DNA of 64,000 nucleotides, taken from the NCBI GenBank assembly GCA_015060965.1, contig SUXN01000005.1, forward strand, positions 32,530 through 96,529, in the 5' to 3' direction. Positions 1 to 9,626 of this stretch are shown in pieces. The stretch comes from Bacteroidales bacterium. GTDB lineage: Bacteria > Bacteroidota > Bacteroidia > Bacteroidales > Bacteroidaceae. The notes under the pieces are model-generated. The model saw only the letters and a list, made by a program, of their open reading frames with translations. It did not search any database and had not been told where the DNA came from. How positions within the stretch are numbered: position 1 is the first letter of the stretch; each line of letters begins with the position of its first letter. Both the position numbers and the translations under genes were made by a program.

Positions 1-1128
1 GGACAAAAGGAACGTTGGAACTACATACAGAACGCCCGTCTGTCGACAGGAGCGCTCACAGAGAGCGGCAATGCACGCCCGATACCGCAGATACGTTTCG
101 AGATGCCCGACTACTGGGAGATTCCCTGGTTCAATGGCTGGGCAGCCATACGCGGACACATAGCCTACGGCTGGTTCACCGACGGGCACTGGCAAAAAGA
201 ATTCACTGCTGCGGGGAAAGCTCATACCGATGACGTACGCTATCATTCAAAAGCCGGTTTCCTGCGCATCGGTAATGAGAAGAAGTTCCCGCTTACAGCC
301 GAGATGGGTCTTCATATGGTGACACAGTTCGGCGGAACATGCTACAACAGACAGAACAAACCGGGCAATACGGTAAAGAACCCTTCAAGACTCAAGGACT
401 ATATCAAGGCATTCTTCCCCACCAAGGGAGACAGCCAATACGTCGCAGCCGACCAGGCAAACATAGCCGGCAACGTACTTGGCAGCTGGCTGGGAGCATT
501 GACATGGAACAGCAAAGATTGGAAACTGAGGATGACATACGAGCATCTCTTCGAAGACCACTCACAGATGTTCTGGGAGTACGGGCTATGGACAGAACAG
601 CTGATAGGACTTGAACTCGAACTGAAAAAGTGCCGATGGGTAAAGAACGTACTATTTGAATACTTCAACCTAAAGAACCAGAGCGGCCCGATATACCATG
701 ACTCAAGCAAGGATATCCCTGACCAGATAAGCTGTGCAGACAACAACTATTGGCACCACACATACAACGGGTGGTTCAACTACGGAATGATGATTGGTAC
801 ACCACTCGTTTCATCGCCCTTATACAAAAAGGACGGGACTCTACATGTATACAACAACCGTGTTGAGGCATTCCATATAGGCATTGAGGGCGAGCCTTTT
901 GCGTGGCTCGGTTATCGTCTGATGTATACAAAGAGTAACAACTGGGGCACTTATTCAATCCCTTTCAAGGAGATGAAGACAAACCGTTCGGGCCTTGCAG
1001 AGCTCACATTCAGACCCACAAAAAATTGGAGCGTGACCACATCAATTGCTTTTGACAGGGGCGCGCTTTACGGCAACAACTATGGCGGAATGATAACCAT
1101 TACCCGCCACGACATTTTTGGATTCTAA
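1..1128 (+). CDS. Capsule assembly Wzi family protein, C-terminal part (5' end outside window)
   Basis: The reading frame is open from base 1 to the stop at 1128, so this is the C-terminal 375 residues of a longer protein; the first internal Met (position 103) is not taken as the start. The sequence is rich in alternating aromatic and polar residues (WEIPWFNGWAAIRGHIAYGW, NYWHHTYNGWFNYGMMIG) and ends in Phe (DIFGF), as expected of an outer-membrane beta-barrel. The pattern fits the Bacteroidetes Wzi-like family, which in enterobacteria helps attach capsule to the outer membrane. A small lipoprotein follows 37 bases later and may be co-transcribed. The family call is from recognition; the capsule role here is inference, helped a little by the rhamnose genes about 8 kb away. 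Confidence 0.8.
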   Translation, partial: GQKERWNYIQNARLSTGALTESGNARPIPQIRFEMPDYWEIPWFNGWAAIRGHIAYGWFTDGHWQKEFTAAGKAHTDDVRYHSKAGFLRIGNEKKFPLTAEMGLHMVTQFGGTCYNRQNKPGNTVKNPSRLKDYIKAFFPTKGDSQYVAADQANIAGNVLGSWLGALTWNSKDWKLRMTYEHLFEDHSQMFWEYGLWTEQLIGLELELKKCRWVKNVLFEYFNLKNQSGPIYHDSSKDIPDQISCADNNYWHHTYNGWFNYGMMIGTPLVSSPLYKKDGTLHVYNNRVEAFHIGIEGEPFAWLGYRLMYTKSNNWGTYSIPFKEMKTNRSGLAELTFRPTKNWSVTTSIAFDRGALYGNNYGGMITITRHDIFGF

Positions 1129-1165
1129 AGGACAGGAGGCTGTTTGAATTTATAATAAAAAGAAG

Positions 1166-1540
1166 ATGAAAAAGATTATATACACGCTGCTTGCAGCTGC
1201 GATATTGGCATCGTGCCAAAAGGAGGACCACAACGGAGACCTTGGCGGTTACTGGAAACTGATGCAGGTTGAGCTTGCCGCGGACAGCACTGTAATAAAC
1301 AACCGCAACAAGAGCCTGTTCTGGGCTGTTCAGCTTGACCTGATAAAGATTGGCGAAGGCTATGGACGCTTCCAGCATGTAAAAGATTCACTCTTCGTGC
1401 AGTTGATAACATTGCCCAAGGAACCACAGCACTATGGTCTTTTCAACCCCGAAGACGAACGTTTTGGGGTTCTGCACCTTGACCGCAACGGCATGATACT
1501 GCGTTCAAAAGACGCTACACTGACTTTTAAAAAGTTCTAA
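1166..1540 (+). CDS. Small lipocalin-like lipoprotein
   Basis: A 124-residue protein starting MKKIIYTLLAAAILASCQKE: a short basic N-terminus, a hydrophobic stretch and a lipobox (LASC) with the modified Cys near residue 17. The mature part (GYWKLMQVEL early, then alternating short strands) resembles the lipocalin-like small lipoproteins common in Bacteroidales, in which a G-x-W signature opens the barrel. It follows the Wzi-family gene by 37 bases on the same strand. No catalytic motif is visible, and the ligand or role is unknown. Confidence in coding and in lipoprotein status is good; the lipocalin-like assignment is tentative. Confidence 0.6.
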   Translation: MKKIIYTLLAAAILASCQKEDHNGDLGGYWKLMQVELAADSTVINNRNKSLFWAVQLDLIKIGEGYGRFQHVKDSLFVQLITLPKEPQHYGLFNPEDERFGVLHLDRNGMILRSKDATLTFKKF

Positions 1541-2005
1541 AGCCTCAATGCAGTGGAGGCTCCGGCAAGACACGCCAAACACGAAGTTTTGTCATCTCGA
1601 GCGAGCGTAGCGACGAGAGATCTCCCCTCCTTTCAGTTGTCGAGATGACAGAAATATCTAACATTCAACGAAACATACCCCACAATCACTTTATGACAGT
1701 TGAGTCCTCCTCTGTTTATAGAGGAGGTGGCACAAGCAAAGCGATGTGACGGAGGAGTTTGAAAAGTGGAGCAGCCAGGGGAACCGCTTGCGGTAGAGGA
1801 GCTTTATTAAGGGAGCTCAGCCAAGGCCTGTATGTATTTTCTCTGTTTTCTACTCCTCAGTCACTTCGTGACAGCTCCTCTTATCATGAGGAGCACTGTG
1901 AATCTGTTTTAAAAAATTCCCGGAATTAATAGCGAAATTTAATATAAAGGCTTGTGTCCTTCTCTGCTTTACTCCCTCTAACCCCTAACCCCTCACCCTT
2001 AATCA
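1541..2005. repeat. Gene-free patch of inverted-repeat (REP-like) elements
   Basis: About 465 bases between converging genes with no plausible gene. Three structured parts can be read. First, a 10-base inverted repeat, GTCATCTCGA at 1591-1600 and its complement at 1640-1649, enclosing a GC-rich GAGCGAGCGTAGCGACGAG segment. Second, a perfect stem, CCTCCTCT/AGAGGAGG, at 1706-1727. Third, GCTCCTC/GAGGAGC at 1874-1894 just after TCACTTCGTGA. The CTCCTC motif recurs between them, suggesting decayed copies of a mobile intergenic element. One of the stems could end transcription of uvrA (minus) or the lipoprotein (plus), but none has a clean T-run. Confidence 0.55.
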
Positions 2006-4837
2006 TTACAACTCCTTCGCCAGATAAGGCGCCGTGCACCCTACCCCTTTGGCAACAATCTCCTCGGGGGTACCGGTAGCCATGACCATACCGCCGTCGC
2101 GGCCACCTTCGGGGCCCATATCGATGATGTAGTCGGCCATCTTTATCACGTCAAGGTTATGCTCAATGATTATTACGGTATTACCCTTGTCGACCAGGCG
2201 GTTCACCACACCCATGAGTACACGTATATCCTCGAAATGCAATCCTGTAGTAGGCTCGTCGAGCAGATAGAGAGTCTTGCCCGTATCACGTTTTGAGAGT
2301 TCTGTCGCCAGTTTCACACGCTGGCTCTCACCACCCGACAGCGTTGTAGACGGTTGTCCCAGCTTTATGTAACCGAGGCCTACATCCTGCAACACCTTTA
2401 TCTTGTTGAGGATTGTGGGAACATTCTCAAAGAACTCCACAGCCATGTTTATTGTCATGTCGAGCACATCGGCAATGGATTTCCCCTTGTAACGCACCTC
2501 GAGCGTCTCGCGGTTGTAACGCTTGCCGTGGCACACCTCACAAGGGACCATCACGTCGGGAAGGAAATTCATCTCAAGCGTCTTGTAGCCGTTACCGCTG
2601 CAGGCCTCACAGCGTCCGCCCGACACATTGAACGAGAAGCGTCCGGGCTTGTAGCCGCGGATTTTCGCCTCGGGAAGGTCTACAAACAGGTTGCGTATAT
2701 CGGAGAAGACTCCTGTATATGTAGCAGGGTTGGAACGCGGTGTGCGCCCCAACGGTGACTGGTCAACATCCACAATCTTGTCAATGTGCTCAATGCCCTC
2801 AATACGGTCATAAGGCAACGGCTCACGCAATGCGCGATAGAAATATTTAGCAAGAATCGGCTGAAGAGTATCATTCACGAGCGAGGACTTTCCGCCACCC
2901 GAAACACCGGTGACACAGATGAGCTTACCCAGCGGGAACTCGACATCGATATTCTTGAGGTTGTTTCCACGCGCACCGAAAATCTTTATAGAATGGCCGT
3001 TACCCTCACGACGCTTGGCAGGAACTTCAATCCTCTCCTTACCGTTGAGGAAACGTGCCGTCATGGTATCGCCCTTGAGCATCTGCTCTGGAGTGCCGGC
3101 AAAGACCACCTCACCACCCTTGCGGCCAGCCTTGGGGCCGAGGTCTATCACATAGTCGGCCGCAAGCATTATGTCACGGTCGTGCTCAACAACAATCACC
3201 GTATTGCCTATGTCACGCAGACTCTTGAGAGAGTTTATGAGCCTGTCGTTATCGCGCGGATGCAGTCCGATGCTCGGTTCGTCAAGGATGTAGAACACAT
3301 TGACCAGCTGGGAGCCCACCTGAGTGGCAAGACGTATGCGCTGACCCTCACCGCCCGACAACGATGCCGAAGCACGGTTCAGCGACAGATAACCCAAGCC
3401 CACATCGAGCAGGAAGCCTATGCGCGACTGTATCTCCTTTATTATCTCACCGGCAATGGCACGCTGCTTGTCGCTGAGTAGCGCGTCAACATTCTTAAGC
3501 CATTCGTGAAGCTGCGAAATGTCCATTGATGCAAGCTCGGCAATATTCTTGCCACCCAAGCGGTAATGCAATGCCTCCTTGTTAAGACGCGCACCGCCAC
3601 ACTCGGGGCAGGTATGCATCACCGAGAACTGCTCGGCCCAACGCATCTCCTTTGCCGAGACGCTTGTATCTTTCTGCTGCTGGATATATTTGACAAGACC
3701 GTCATAGGTCGATATGCTGTCGTAGAACATCTCAGATGAATTGTTCAGTTTGAGAGGTACAGGCGAGCCGTAAAGAATCTCGTCTATCGCCTCATCGCCC
3801 AACTGATCCACCGGAGTCTTCAGGTCGGCATCGTACCTTGCAAGCACAGCCTCAATCTGCTGGAAGATTGACGAGCGTCGATATTTACCCAACGGCGCCA
3901 ATGCACCGTCGTAGACAGACAGCGAACGGTCGGGAACCACCTTGTCAACATCCACCTGACTCACCACGCCCAATCCTTTACACTTGGGGCAGAAGCCCTG
4001 CGGAGAGTTGAAAGAGAAGTTATGCGGGTCGGGTTCTTTATATGAAAGGCCTGTCACAGGACACATAAGGCGCTTGCTGTAATGACGCACCGTGCCCGAC
4101 GGCATCTCCATTATCATTATGAGGCCGTCGCCCTGCGCCAATGTCGTTGCAAGGCTCTGTTTAAGGCGCTGCGTGTCCTTGGCATCCACCGCCAGTTTAT
4201 CGACAACAACCTCTATATCATGGTTCTTGTAACGCTCCAGCATCATACCGCGCGACATCTCGCACAATTCGCCATCGATGCGAACGTTCAGGTAACCTTT
4301 TCGCATCATCTGCTCAAAGAGTTCCTTGTAATGTCCCTTGCGCGCCTTTACGAGGGGCGCAAGCATATATATCTTCTTGCCGTCGTAATCATTGAGAATG
4401 AGGTCAAGGATCTGCTCTTCGGTATACTTCACCATCTTCTCACCCGACAGGTAAGAGTAAGCATCGGCTGCACGGGAAAAGAGCAGACGCAGATAGTCAT
4501 ATATCTCGGTTGTTGTGCCCACCGTGGAACGGGGATTCTTGTTGGTAGTCTTCTGTTCAATGGATATCACAGGACTCAAGCCTGTTATCTTGTCCACATC
4601 GGGGCGCTCCATGCCACCGAGGAAGTTTCGCGCATAGGTAGAGAACGTCTCAAGGTAACGGCGCTGCCCCTCGGCAAATATCGTATCAAAAGCCAATGAA
4701 GACTTTCCGCTGCCGCTGAGGCCCGTGACAACGGTCAACGAATCATGCGGTATCTCCACATCAATATTCTTGAGGTTATGCACACGCGCGCCGAACACCT
4801 CAATCTTTCCCTTTTCCTCTTCTGCTTTGCTCATCAT
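2006..4837 (-). CDS. uvrA: UvrABC excinuclease ATPase subunit A
   Basis: A 943-residue UvrA, the damage-recognition ATPase of nucleotide excision repair, which loads UvrB on lesions. It has two ABC modules: Walker [10 protein letters not shown] near residue 39 and GVSGGGKSS in the second half, each with its signature ([16 protein letters not shown]) and Walker B ([20 protein letters not shown]). The C-terminal zinc module is complete (CEAC ... CEVC). The first zinc module has CPVT at 259-262 in place of CxxC, followed by CPKC at 283-286; my recollection is that this Thr is common in Bacteroidetes UvrA, so it is probably lineage-typical. Start is MMSKAEEE; either Met is possible. The gene lies 15 bases downstream of the secreted protein at 4853-5581 and may be read with it. 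Confidence 0.97.
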   Translation of the reverse strand: MMSKAEEEKGKIEVFGARVHNLKNIDVEIPHDSLTVVTGLSGSGKSSLAFDTIFAEGQRRYLETFSTYARNFLGGMERPDVDKITGLSPVISIEQKTTNKNPRSTVGTTTEIYDYLRLLFSRAADAYSYLSGEKMVKYTEEQILDLILNDYDGKKIYMLAPLVKARKGHYKELFEQMMRKGYLNVRIDGELCEMSRGMMLERYKNHDIEVVVDKLAVDAKDTQRLKQSLATTLAQGDGLIMIMEMPSGTVRHYSKRLMCPVTGLSYKEPDPHNFSFNSPQGFCPKCKGLGVVSQVDVDKVVPDRSLSVYDGALAPLGKYRRSSIFQQIEAVLARYDADLKTPVDQLGDEAIDEILYGSPVPLKLNNSSEMFYDSISTYDGLVKYIQQQKDTSVSAKEMRWAEQFSVMHTCPECGGARLNKEALHYRLGGKNIAELASMDISQLHEWLKNVDALLSDKQRAIAGEIIKEIQSRIGFLLDVGLGYLSLNRASASLSGGEGQRIRLATQVGSQLVNVFYILDEPSIGLHPRDNDRLINSLKSLRDIGNTVIVVEHDRDIMLAADYVIDLGPKAGRKGGEVVFAGTPEQMLKGDTMTARFLNGKERIEVPAKRREGNGHSIKIFGARGNNLKNIDVEFPLGKLICVTGVSGGGKSSLVNDTLQPILAKYFYRALREPLPYDRIEGIEHIDKIVDVDQSPLGRTPRSNPATYTGVFSDIRNLFVDLPEAKIRGYKPGRFSFNVSGGRCEACSGNGYKTLEMNFLPDVMVPCEVCHGKRYNRETLEVRYKGKSIADVLDMTINMAVEFFENVPTILNKIKVLQDVGLGYIKLGQPSTTLSGGESQRVKLATELSKRDTGKTLYLLDEPTTGLHFEDIRVLMGVVNRLVDKGNTVIIIEHNLDVIKMADYIIDMGPEGGRDGGMVMATGTPEEIVAKGVGCTAPYLAKEL

Positions 4838-4852
4838 TGCTCATCTATTTTT

Positions 4853-5581
4853 TTAGGGTGCAGCAGTCTCCTCGGTATATCCACGGAGCAGGTTAACATC
4901 GCGACGTATCTCATACCTGATGCCATCGGCACCTTTGGCATCTATCACAACATAGTAGACACCGGGCTTAACAGGCTTTCCCTTGTATGTTCCGTCCCAA
5001 CCGCAATCCTCACAGCCTATCTGGTCAATGCCCCACGAATAGAGCTGCTGGCCCCAACGGTTGTATATCGCACCGCTGAATGAGACTATAGACTTAACGT
5101 TGAACACGTTGTAATAGTCATTTATGCCGTCACCATTGGGCGAGAAAGCATTGGGTGCTTCAAGGTTCGACTCGGAAAGCACCACGCGGAAAGGTTCATA
5201 CACCTCGGCGCCGAACTCCCAATATATCTCACTGTCCGTTCGGCTTGTATATACAATCACCGGCTGCACAATAGTTGCGCCGCTTTCACGGAGTTCTATC
5301 TCCACTTCATTGTCATAGCGTACGAGATATGGCTCCGTCTCGCCCTCCTTGAAGAACTCCCATGAACAGACAAGAGAGTAACCGTCAACCTCTTCGGCAT
5401 TGGCATACAGTTTGAGCACTACAGGTGCCTCTCCCGAGAACTCTCCACCTGCAGAGAGTTCTGTCATCTCACCATCCTTATCGGTAACCTCGGCAAAAGG
5501 CTCCGGAGCCTCAATATCCACCTGTGCCCCCGCACTCAATGCAAACAGAGGCAACAGCAACATCAGCAAGTATCTTTTCAT
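4853..5581 (-). CDS. Secreted protein with gliding-motility/type IX (type B) C-terminal domain
   Basis: A 242-residue exported protein. The N-terminal signal peptide is [20 protein letters not shown]. The last ~100 residues carry the hallmarks of the gliding-motility-associated C-terminal (CHU_C/type B sorting) domain: [18 protein letters not shown], then [30 protein letters not shown] and a final strand. In Bacteroidetes with a type IX secretion system this domain directs cargo to the surface. The rest (residues ~22-140) looks like one or two Ig-like beta domains. The protein is small for a cargo protein and sits just upstream of uvrA with a 15-base gap. No other type IX component is recognisable in the window apart from a generic PorT-like barrel. 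The domain call is firm; the secretion route is inference. Confidence 0.8.
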   Translation of the reverse strand: MKRYLLMLLLPLFALSAGAQVDIEAPEPFAEVTDKDGEMTELSAGGEFSGEAPVVLKLYANAEEVDGYSLVCSWEFFKEGETEPYLVRYDNEVEIELRESGATIVQPVIVYTSRTDSEIYWEFGAEVYEPFRVVLSESNLEAPNAFSPNGDGINDYYNVFNVKSIVSFSGAIYNRWGQQLYSWGIDQIGCEDCGWDGTYKGKPVKPGVYYVVIDAKGADGIRYEIRRDVNLLRGYTEETAAP

Positions 5582-5774
5582 AAATATTCAATCTTAAATC
5601 ATTAACGCAAGAAAACGGCAATTAGTACATAGCACGCCCCGTACGTTCCAAAAAACAAAAATAATAAATCCAAGCGACAAAACAGCAACAAGCCTCCATT
5701 TTTAAGTTTCTTATACAATCTTCACCGCCGACAAAGCAAATAGAGAAAGTTTTTCGGGGCAACACAATCCATTA

Positions 5775-5807
5775 TTGACAATTATGTTGTATCTTCGCAT
5801 AGATTTG
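5775..5807 (+). promoter_or_regulatory. Probable promoter for the LysM/PorT-like pair
   Basis: A -7-type box TAGATTTG at 5800-5807 with TTG at 5775-5777 (22-base spacing), about 50 bases before the start codon at 5857. A second candidate, TATCTTCG at 5790-5797, overlaps it. Pattern match only. Confidence 0.45.
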
Positions 5808-5856
5808 CGGTAGTGTGCACTCCGCATTGCAACAAACAAACAGAGAACATACAGAC

Positions 5857-7728
5857 ATGAAAAAATTCAGACATATTCTCATTCTTATTGCCCTGTTCAT
5901 ATTCACAGCCGTTGCCAACGCACAGAACGGGGAGTTCATCAACCATAAGGTCACACAGGGCCAGACACTTTTCTCAATCTCGAAGATGTACGACACCACT
6001 GTCGAAGTCATTGTAAGACACAACCCGGGAAGTGCAAAGAAACTCTCGATAGGCCAGACTCTGAGAATCCCCAAACAGAAAGCAAGTGCAAAGAGTTCAA
6101 GCGATGAGGATGTAGTGCGTAACGGCAAGCTATACCACACCATCCGCAGCAAGGAGACACTCTTCAGCCTTGGCAAAAAGTATGGTGTCACTCCCGATGA
6201 GATATGCGCAGCGAACCCGGGCCTATCGATAAACAATTTTCCGGTGGGCAAGGAGATCGTCATCCCCAACCAGAATATCAGAACATCCGGAACAAAGAAG
6301 GAGACTTCATTCAAGTTTGTGACTGTAGAAAAGGACAATACCCCAAAGATTGAAAAGACCCATAAAGTCAAGAGACGCGAGACCATTGAAAAGATATGCA
6401 AGAAATACGAGATTAGCGTTGAGGATTTCCTCAAGGTAAACCCCGACCTTGTCGGCAAGGAGGTAAAACGCAAGATGATTGTCAACATTCCTGCAAAGAG
6501 GACCGCCAAGGACGAGGTTGTTGAATACAAGGAGCTCATAGTCAACACACCGGTAGTTGAGCCGGAGGAAGAAGAGGTGTACGACCGCTTCGGTGACGGC
6601 GACACACGTATTGCCGTGGTACTGCCCTTCCTGCTTGACCGCTACTCACCCGAAGAGCAGGGACGTATGGTGGAGTTCTATCAGGGATTCCTCATGGCCG
6701 TCGAGAGGCTGAAACGCGAGGGACACTCCATGGAGATAAATACATTCGACACAGGATTCAAGGACAAGAGCCTCAATGACCTGTTGTCAAGCGGTGCCCT
6801 TGACAAGATGGACCTCATTATCGGAGCCTACTACCCCAACCACAACAAGGAGTTGGGCAAGTTCGCAAAAGAGAAGGAGATTCCGCTGGTGATACCTTTC
6901 TCCAACAAGAAAGACGAGCTCTTCAACAACCCGATGGCATTCTTTGTGAACACACTCCAAGCTGCCGTGTTGCCCGATGTTGCACGTAATTTTGTGACAA
7001 CATTCCCCAATGCCAATGTCATCTTCGTGGAAGACACCATAAAGAGCAACAAACGCGACTTCATAAAGGCCCTGACCGTGGAACTTGACAGGAACAGCAT
7101 CCCTTACACCACTGTACAGATGGAGCAGATTGCCTTCAACGAAAAAGATATAGAAGAAGAGGAAGATGGAATTGTCCTGCCTTTTACATCTTTGGCAGTC
7201 GAGGGCAGAGAGAACATCATCATCCCGATGTCATCATCAAAAGAGACACTCAACAGGATTCTCCCGAGCATGGTTATGGCAAACGTGCTGGACACCGCCC
7301 TGATGAACGATTTCAGACTGTTCGGATATCCCGAATGGCAGGTTTATGCACAGCAGGCACGCGAGCAGCTGTATGAGGTAGACACATACTTCTATGCTAC
7401 ATTCTTCACACACTTCTCACTGCCCGAGGCCACAAGATTCCAGAACGACTTCATCCGTTGGTACAACCGCGACCTGCAGAAGATATACCCACGCTACGGA
7501 ATGTTGGGTTACGACATCGGTTACCAGTTCCTGCTTGCGACAATCCTCTACGGCAGCCAGATGCCACAGAAGATAAACGAATTGCAGTTTGACCCATTGC
7601 AGTCGGGCTTCAAGTTCGAGCGACTTGATGGCCGCGGTGCCATGATGAACAAGAAACTCTTCTTCATCCACTATACAAGAAAGTATAACATTGAAAAGAT
7701 AGACCTTGACAAATGCGAAGAATTTTAA
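5857..7728 (+). CDS. Exported protein with three LysM domains and a periplasmic-binding-protein-like domain
   Basis: A 623-residue protein. I chose the ATG at 5857 because it begins a clear signal peptide (MKKFRHILILIALFIFTAVA, cleaved near NAQ). Three LysM repeats follow at roughly residues 28-73 (HKVTQGQTLFSISKMY), 92-137 (HTIRSKETLFSLGKKYGV) and 166-212 (HKVKRRETIEKICKKYEI). From about residue 245 (DTRIAVVLPFLLDRYS) to the end the sequence resembles a type 1 periplasmic binding fold, including YQGFLMAVERLKREGHSMEI and DLIIGAYYPNHNKELGKFA. LysM binds peptidoglycan-type glycans, so the protein probably sits on the cell wall; any ligand is unknown. The next gene overlaps its last 16 bases, so the two are translated together. 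No ABC permease is nearby, which argues against plain uptake. Confidence 0.8.
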   Translation: MKKFRHILILIALFIFTAVANAQNGEFINHKVTQGQTLFSISKMYDTTVEVIVRHNPGSAKKLSIGQTLRIPKQKASAKSSSDEDVVRNGKLYHTIRSKETLFSLGKKYGVTPDEICAANPGLSINNFPVGKEIVIPNQNIRTSGTKKETSFKFVTVEKDNTPKIEKTHKVKRRETIEKICKKYEISVEDFLKVNPDLVGKEVKRKMIVNIPAKRTAKDEVVEYKELIVNTPVVEPEEEEVYDRFGDGDTRIAVVLPFLLDRYSPEEQGRMVEFYQGFLMAVERLKREGHSMEINTFDTGFKDKSLNDLLSSGALDKMDLIIGAYYPNHNKELGKFAKEKEIPLVIPFSNKKDELFNNPMAFFVNTLQAAVLPDVARNFVTTFPNANVIFVEDTIKSNKRDFIKALTVELDRNSIPYTTVQMEQIAFNEKDIEEEEDGIVLPFTSLAVEGRENIIIPMSSSKETLNRILPSMVMANVLDTALMNDFRLFGYPEWQVYAQQAREQLYEVDTYFYATFFTHFSLPEATRFQNDFIRWYNRDLQKIYPRYGMLGYDIGYQFLLATILYGSQMPQKINELQFDPLQSGFKFERLDGRGAMMNKKLFFIHYTRKYNIEKIDLDKCEEF

Positions 7729-8399
7729 GCATAATAGCAATAGCATTGTTTGCCGCCAATGTATCGGCACAGATAGAAGAGCCGCGCAGGATGCTTGAGG
7801 TTGGCGTTGCAGGCGGTCTCAACCTCAACAAGGTTGAATTCCAGCCTTCGATGCGCCAGAAGCTGTTCAACGGCATCAATGGCGGTATAAGCCTGCGTTA
7901 CACAAGCGAGAAATATTTCAGTATGATTTGTGCCGCACAGATAGAGGTTAACTTCTCACAGCGAGGTTGGGAAGAGGATTTTGACGACGGTACCGACAAC
8001 AGATATTACAGACAGCTGAACTATATTGAAGTACCGCTGTTCGCACACCTGTCATGGGGCAAGGAGGAGAAAGGATTCCAGTTCTTCATCAATCTGGGCC
8101 CGCAGTTCGGGTTCTTCATCAGTGATAGTGAGACATACGAAGGCGATTGGAAACCCGAGGAACGCCCCGCGTCACTGCAGCCCGTATACGGCAAGGAAGT
8201 ATACAACAAATTCGATTACGGAATAGCTGGTGGTGCCGGAATAGAACTGAAGACAAAAGCCGGCAATTTCTTTATTGAAGGACGTTACTACTATGGTCTT
8301 GCCGATATCTTCAACAACTCCAAACTCGACGATTTCGGCCGCTCGGCCAACCAGACCATAACAGCCAGGCTCGGATATTCAATACCGATATTCAAATAA
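7713..8399 (+). CDS. PorT-like outer-membrane beta-barrel protein
   Basis: A 228-residue exported protein with signal peptide MRRILSIIAIALFAANVSAQ and a barrel-like remainder: repeated amphipathic strands with Gly and aromatic residues (GVAGGLNLNKVEF, GGISLRYTSEKYF, LNYIEVPLFAHLSW, FFINLGPQFGFFIS, FIEGRYYYGLADIF) and a final strand, TARLGYSIPIFK, ending near a charged residue. It fits the outer-membrane beta-barrel/PorT-like family of Bacteroidetes. True PorT is part of type IX secretion, but the family is broad and this assignment does not prove that role. The start overlaps the end of the LysM gene by 16 bases, which suggests translational coupling and perhaps a physical partnership between cell-wall and outer-membrane components. 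A strong terminator follows at once. Confidence 0.75.
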   Translation: MRRILSIIAIALFAANVSAQIEEPRRMLEVGVAGGLNLNKVEFQPSMRQKLFNGINGGISLRYTSEKYFSMICAAQIEVNFSQRGWEEDFDDGTDNRYYRQLNYIEVPLFAHLSWGKEEKGFQFFINLGPQFGFFISDSETYEGDWKPEERPASLQPVYGKEVYNKFDYGIAGGAGIELKTKAGNFFIEGRYYYGLADIFNNSKLDDFGRSANQTITARLGYSIPIFK

Positions 8400-8408
8400 G
8401 AGAGCAAC

Positions 8409-8446
8409 AAAAAAATAACGATGTCTGACGACATCGTTATTTTTTA
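8409..8446. terminator. Bidirectional terminator between PorT-like gene and rfbB
   Basis: A perfect stem AATAACGATGTC/GACATCGTTATT around a TGAC loop, with A-rich left and T-rich right flanks, so it can end transcription from both converging genes. Confidence 0.85.
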
Positions 8447-8478
8447 TTTAGGCTTTACCTAAAGCTGAACTTCCTGTC

Positions 8479-9615
8479 TTATCTGTTCTTGTACATATCA
8501 TCATAGTACTTCTCGTACTCACCGCTGGTGATATTGTCCATCCACTCCTGATTGTCAAGATACCACTGCACAGTCTTCTCGATACCCTCCTCGAACTGCA
8601 AGCTGGGCTCCCAACCGAGCTCACGCTGCAATTTTGTAGAGTCGATAGCATAACGCAGGTCGTGGCCGGCACGGTCAGTGACATAAGTTATGAGGTCAAG
8701 CGATGCGCCCTCGGGATTACCCAACATACGGTCTACGGTCTTTATAATCACCTTTATGATATCGATATTCTTCCACTCGTTGAAGCCGCCGATGTTGTAT
8801 GTATCGGCAATCTTGCCGTTGTGGAAAATCACATCTATTGCACGGGCATGGTCAACGACATACAACCAGTCACGTACATTCTCGCCCTTACCATATACCG
8901 GCAATGGTTTACGGTGACGAATGTTGTTTATGAAGAGCGGAATCAGTTTCTCAGGGAACTGGTAAGGACCATAATTGTTCGAACAGTTTGTCACCACAGT
9001 AGGCATACCGTATGTATCGTGGAAGGCACGTACAAAGTGGTCGCTGCTTGCCTTTGAGGCAGAGTAAGGGCTATGAGGATTGTACTTTGTCGTCTCGTAG
9101 AAGAAATCCTCACCATAAGCCAAGTGATGCTCGCCCGACGAAGCTGTCGTTGTGAATGGGGGCTCAATACCCTCGGGATGTGTCAGCTCAAGTGCTCCGT
9201 ATACCTCATCGGTCGAGATATGGTAGAAGCGCTTGCCCTCGTACTTCTCGGGCAATGATTCCCAATAAACCTTTGCTGCCTGCAGAAGCGACAGGGTACC
9301 CATAACGTTTGTACGCGCAAAGGTGAACGGGTCCTTGATGGAACGGTCAACATGGCTCTCGGCAGCCAAGTGAATTATGCCGTCTACATTATGCTCCTTC
9401 ATCAACTGCAGCATCAGCTCATAATCACATATATCAGCCTTTACAAATGTATAGTTCGGTTTATCCTCAACATCTTTAAGGTTTGCAAGGTTACCCGCAT
9501 ATGTAAGCTTGTCCACATTGATTATATGATAGTCGGGATATTTGTTCACGAAAAGGCGCACCACATGGCTGCCGATAAAGCCGGCACCGCCGGTTACTAT
9601 TATACTGCGTTTCAT
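8479..9615 (-). CDS. rfbB: dTDP-glucose 4,6-dehydratase
   Basis: A 378-residue short-chain dehydrogenase/reductase of the extended type. It converts dTDP-glucose to dTDP-4-keto-6-deoxyglucose, the second step of dTDP-rhamnose synthesis. Visible motifs are the NAD-binding GGAGFIGSH near residue 9, the HLAAESHVDRSIKDP segment typical of RfbB, the catalytic STDEVYG Thr/Asp/Glu region, and YSASKASSDHFVRA with Tyr and Lys of the YxxxK pair. NCSNNYGPYQFPEKLIPL and YVVDHARAID are also characteristic. It is last of four genes (rfbA-rfbC-rfbD-rfbB) and starts 11 bases after rfbD ends. The length (378) is slightly above the usual ~355. Confidence 0.96.
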   Translation of the reverse strand: MKRSIIVTGGAGFIGSHVVRLFVNKYPDYHIINVDKLTYAGNLANLKDVEDKPNYTFVKADICDYELMLQLMKEHNVDGIIHLAAESHVDRSIKDPFTFARTNVMGTLSLLQAAKVYWESLPEKYEGKRFYHISTDEVYGALELTHPEGIEPPFTTTASSGEHHLAYGEDFFYETTKYNPHSPYSASKASSDHFVRAFHDTYGMPTVVTNCSNNYGPYQFPEKLIPLFINNIRHRKPLPVYGKGENVRDWLYVVDHARAIDVIFHNGKIADTYNIGGFNEWKNIDIIKVIIKTVDRMLGNPEGASLDLITYVTDRAGHDLRYAIDSTKLQRELGWEPSLQFEEGIEKTVQWYLDNQEWMDNITSGEYEKYYDDMYKNR

Positions 9616-9626
9616 ATCCTAAAAAA

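Noticed and set aside
2786..3481. 231-codon plus-strand frame opposite uvrA
   Set aside because: Antisense shadow of a strongly conserved gene; no start context or family signal.
5772..6605. 277-codon minus-strand frame opposite the LysM gene
   Set aside because: Ser/Leu-rich shadow covering the signal peptide and LysM domains of a real gene.
4853..8399. A type IX secretion gene cluster
   Set aside because: A sorting-domain protein and a PorT-like barrel are near each other but on opposite strands, and none of the core components (SprA, PorV, GldK-N) is in the window.
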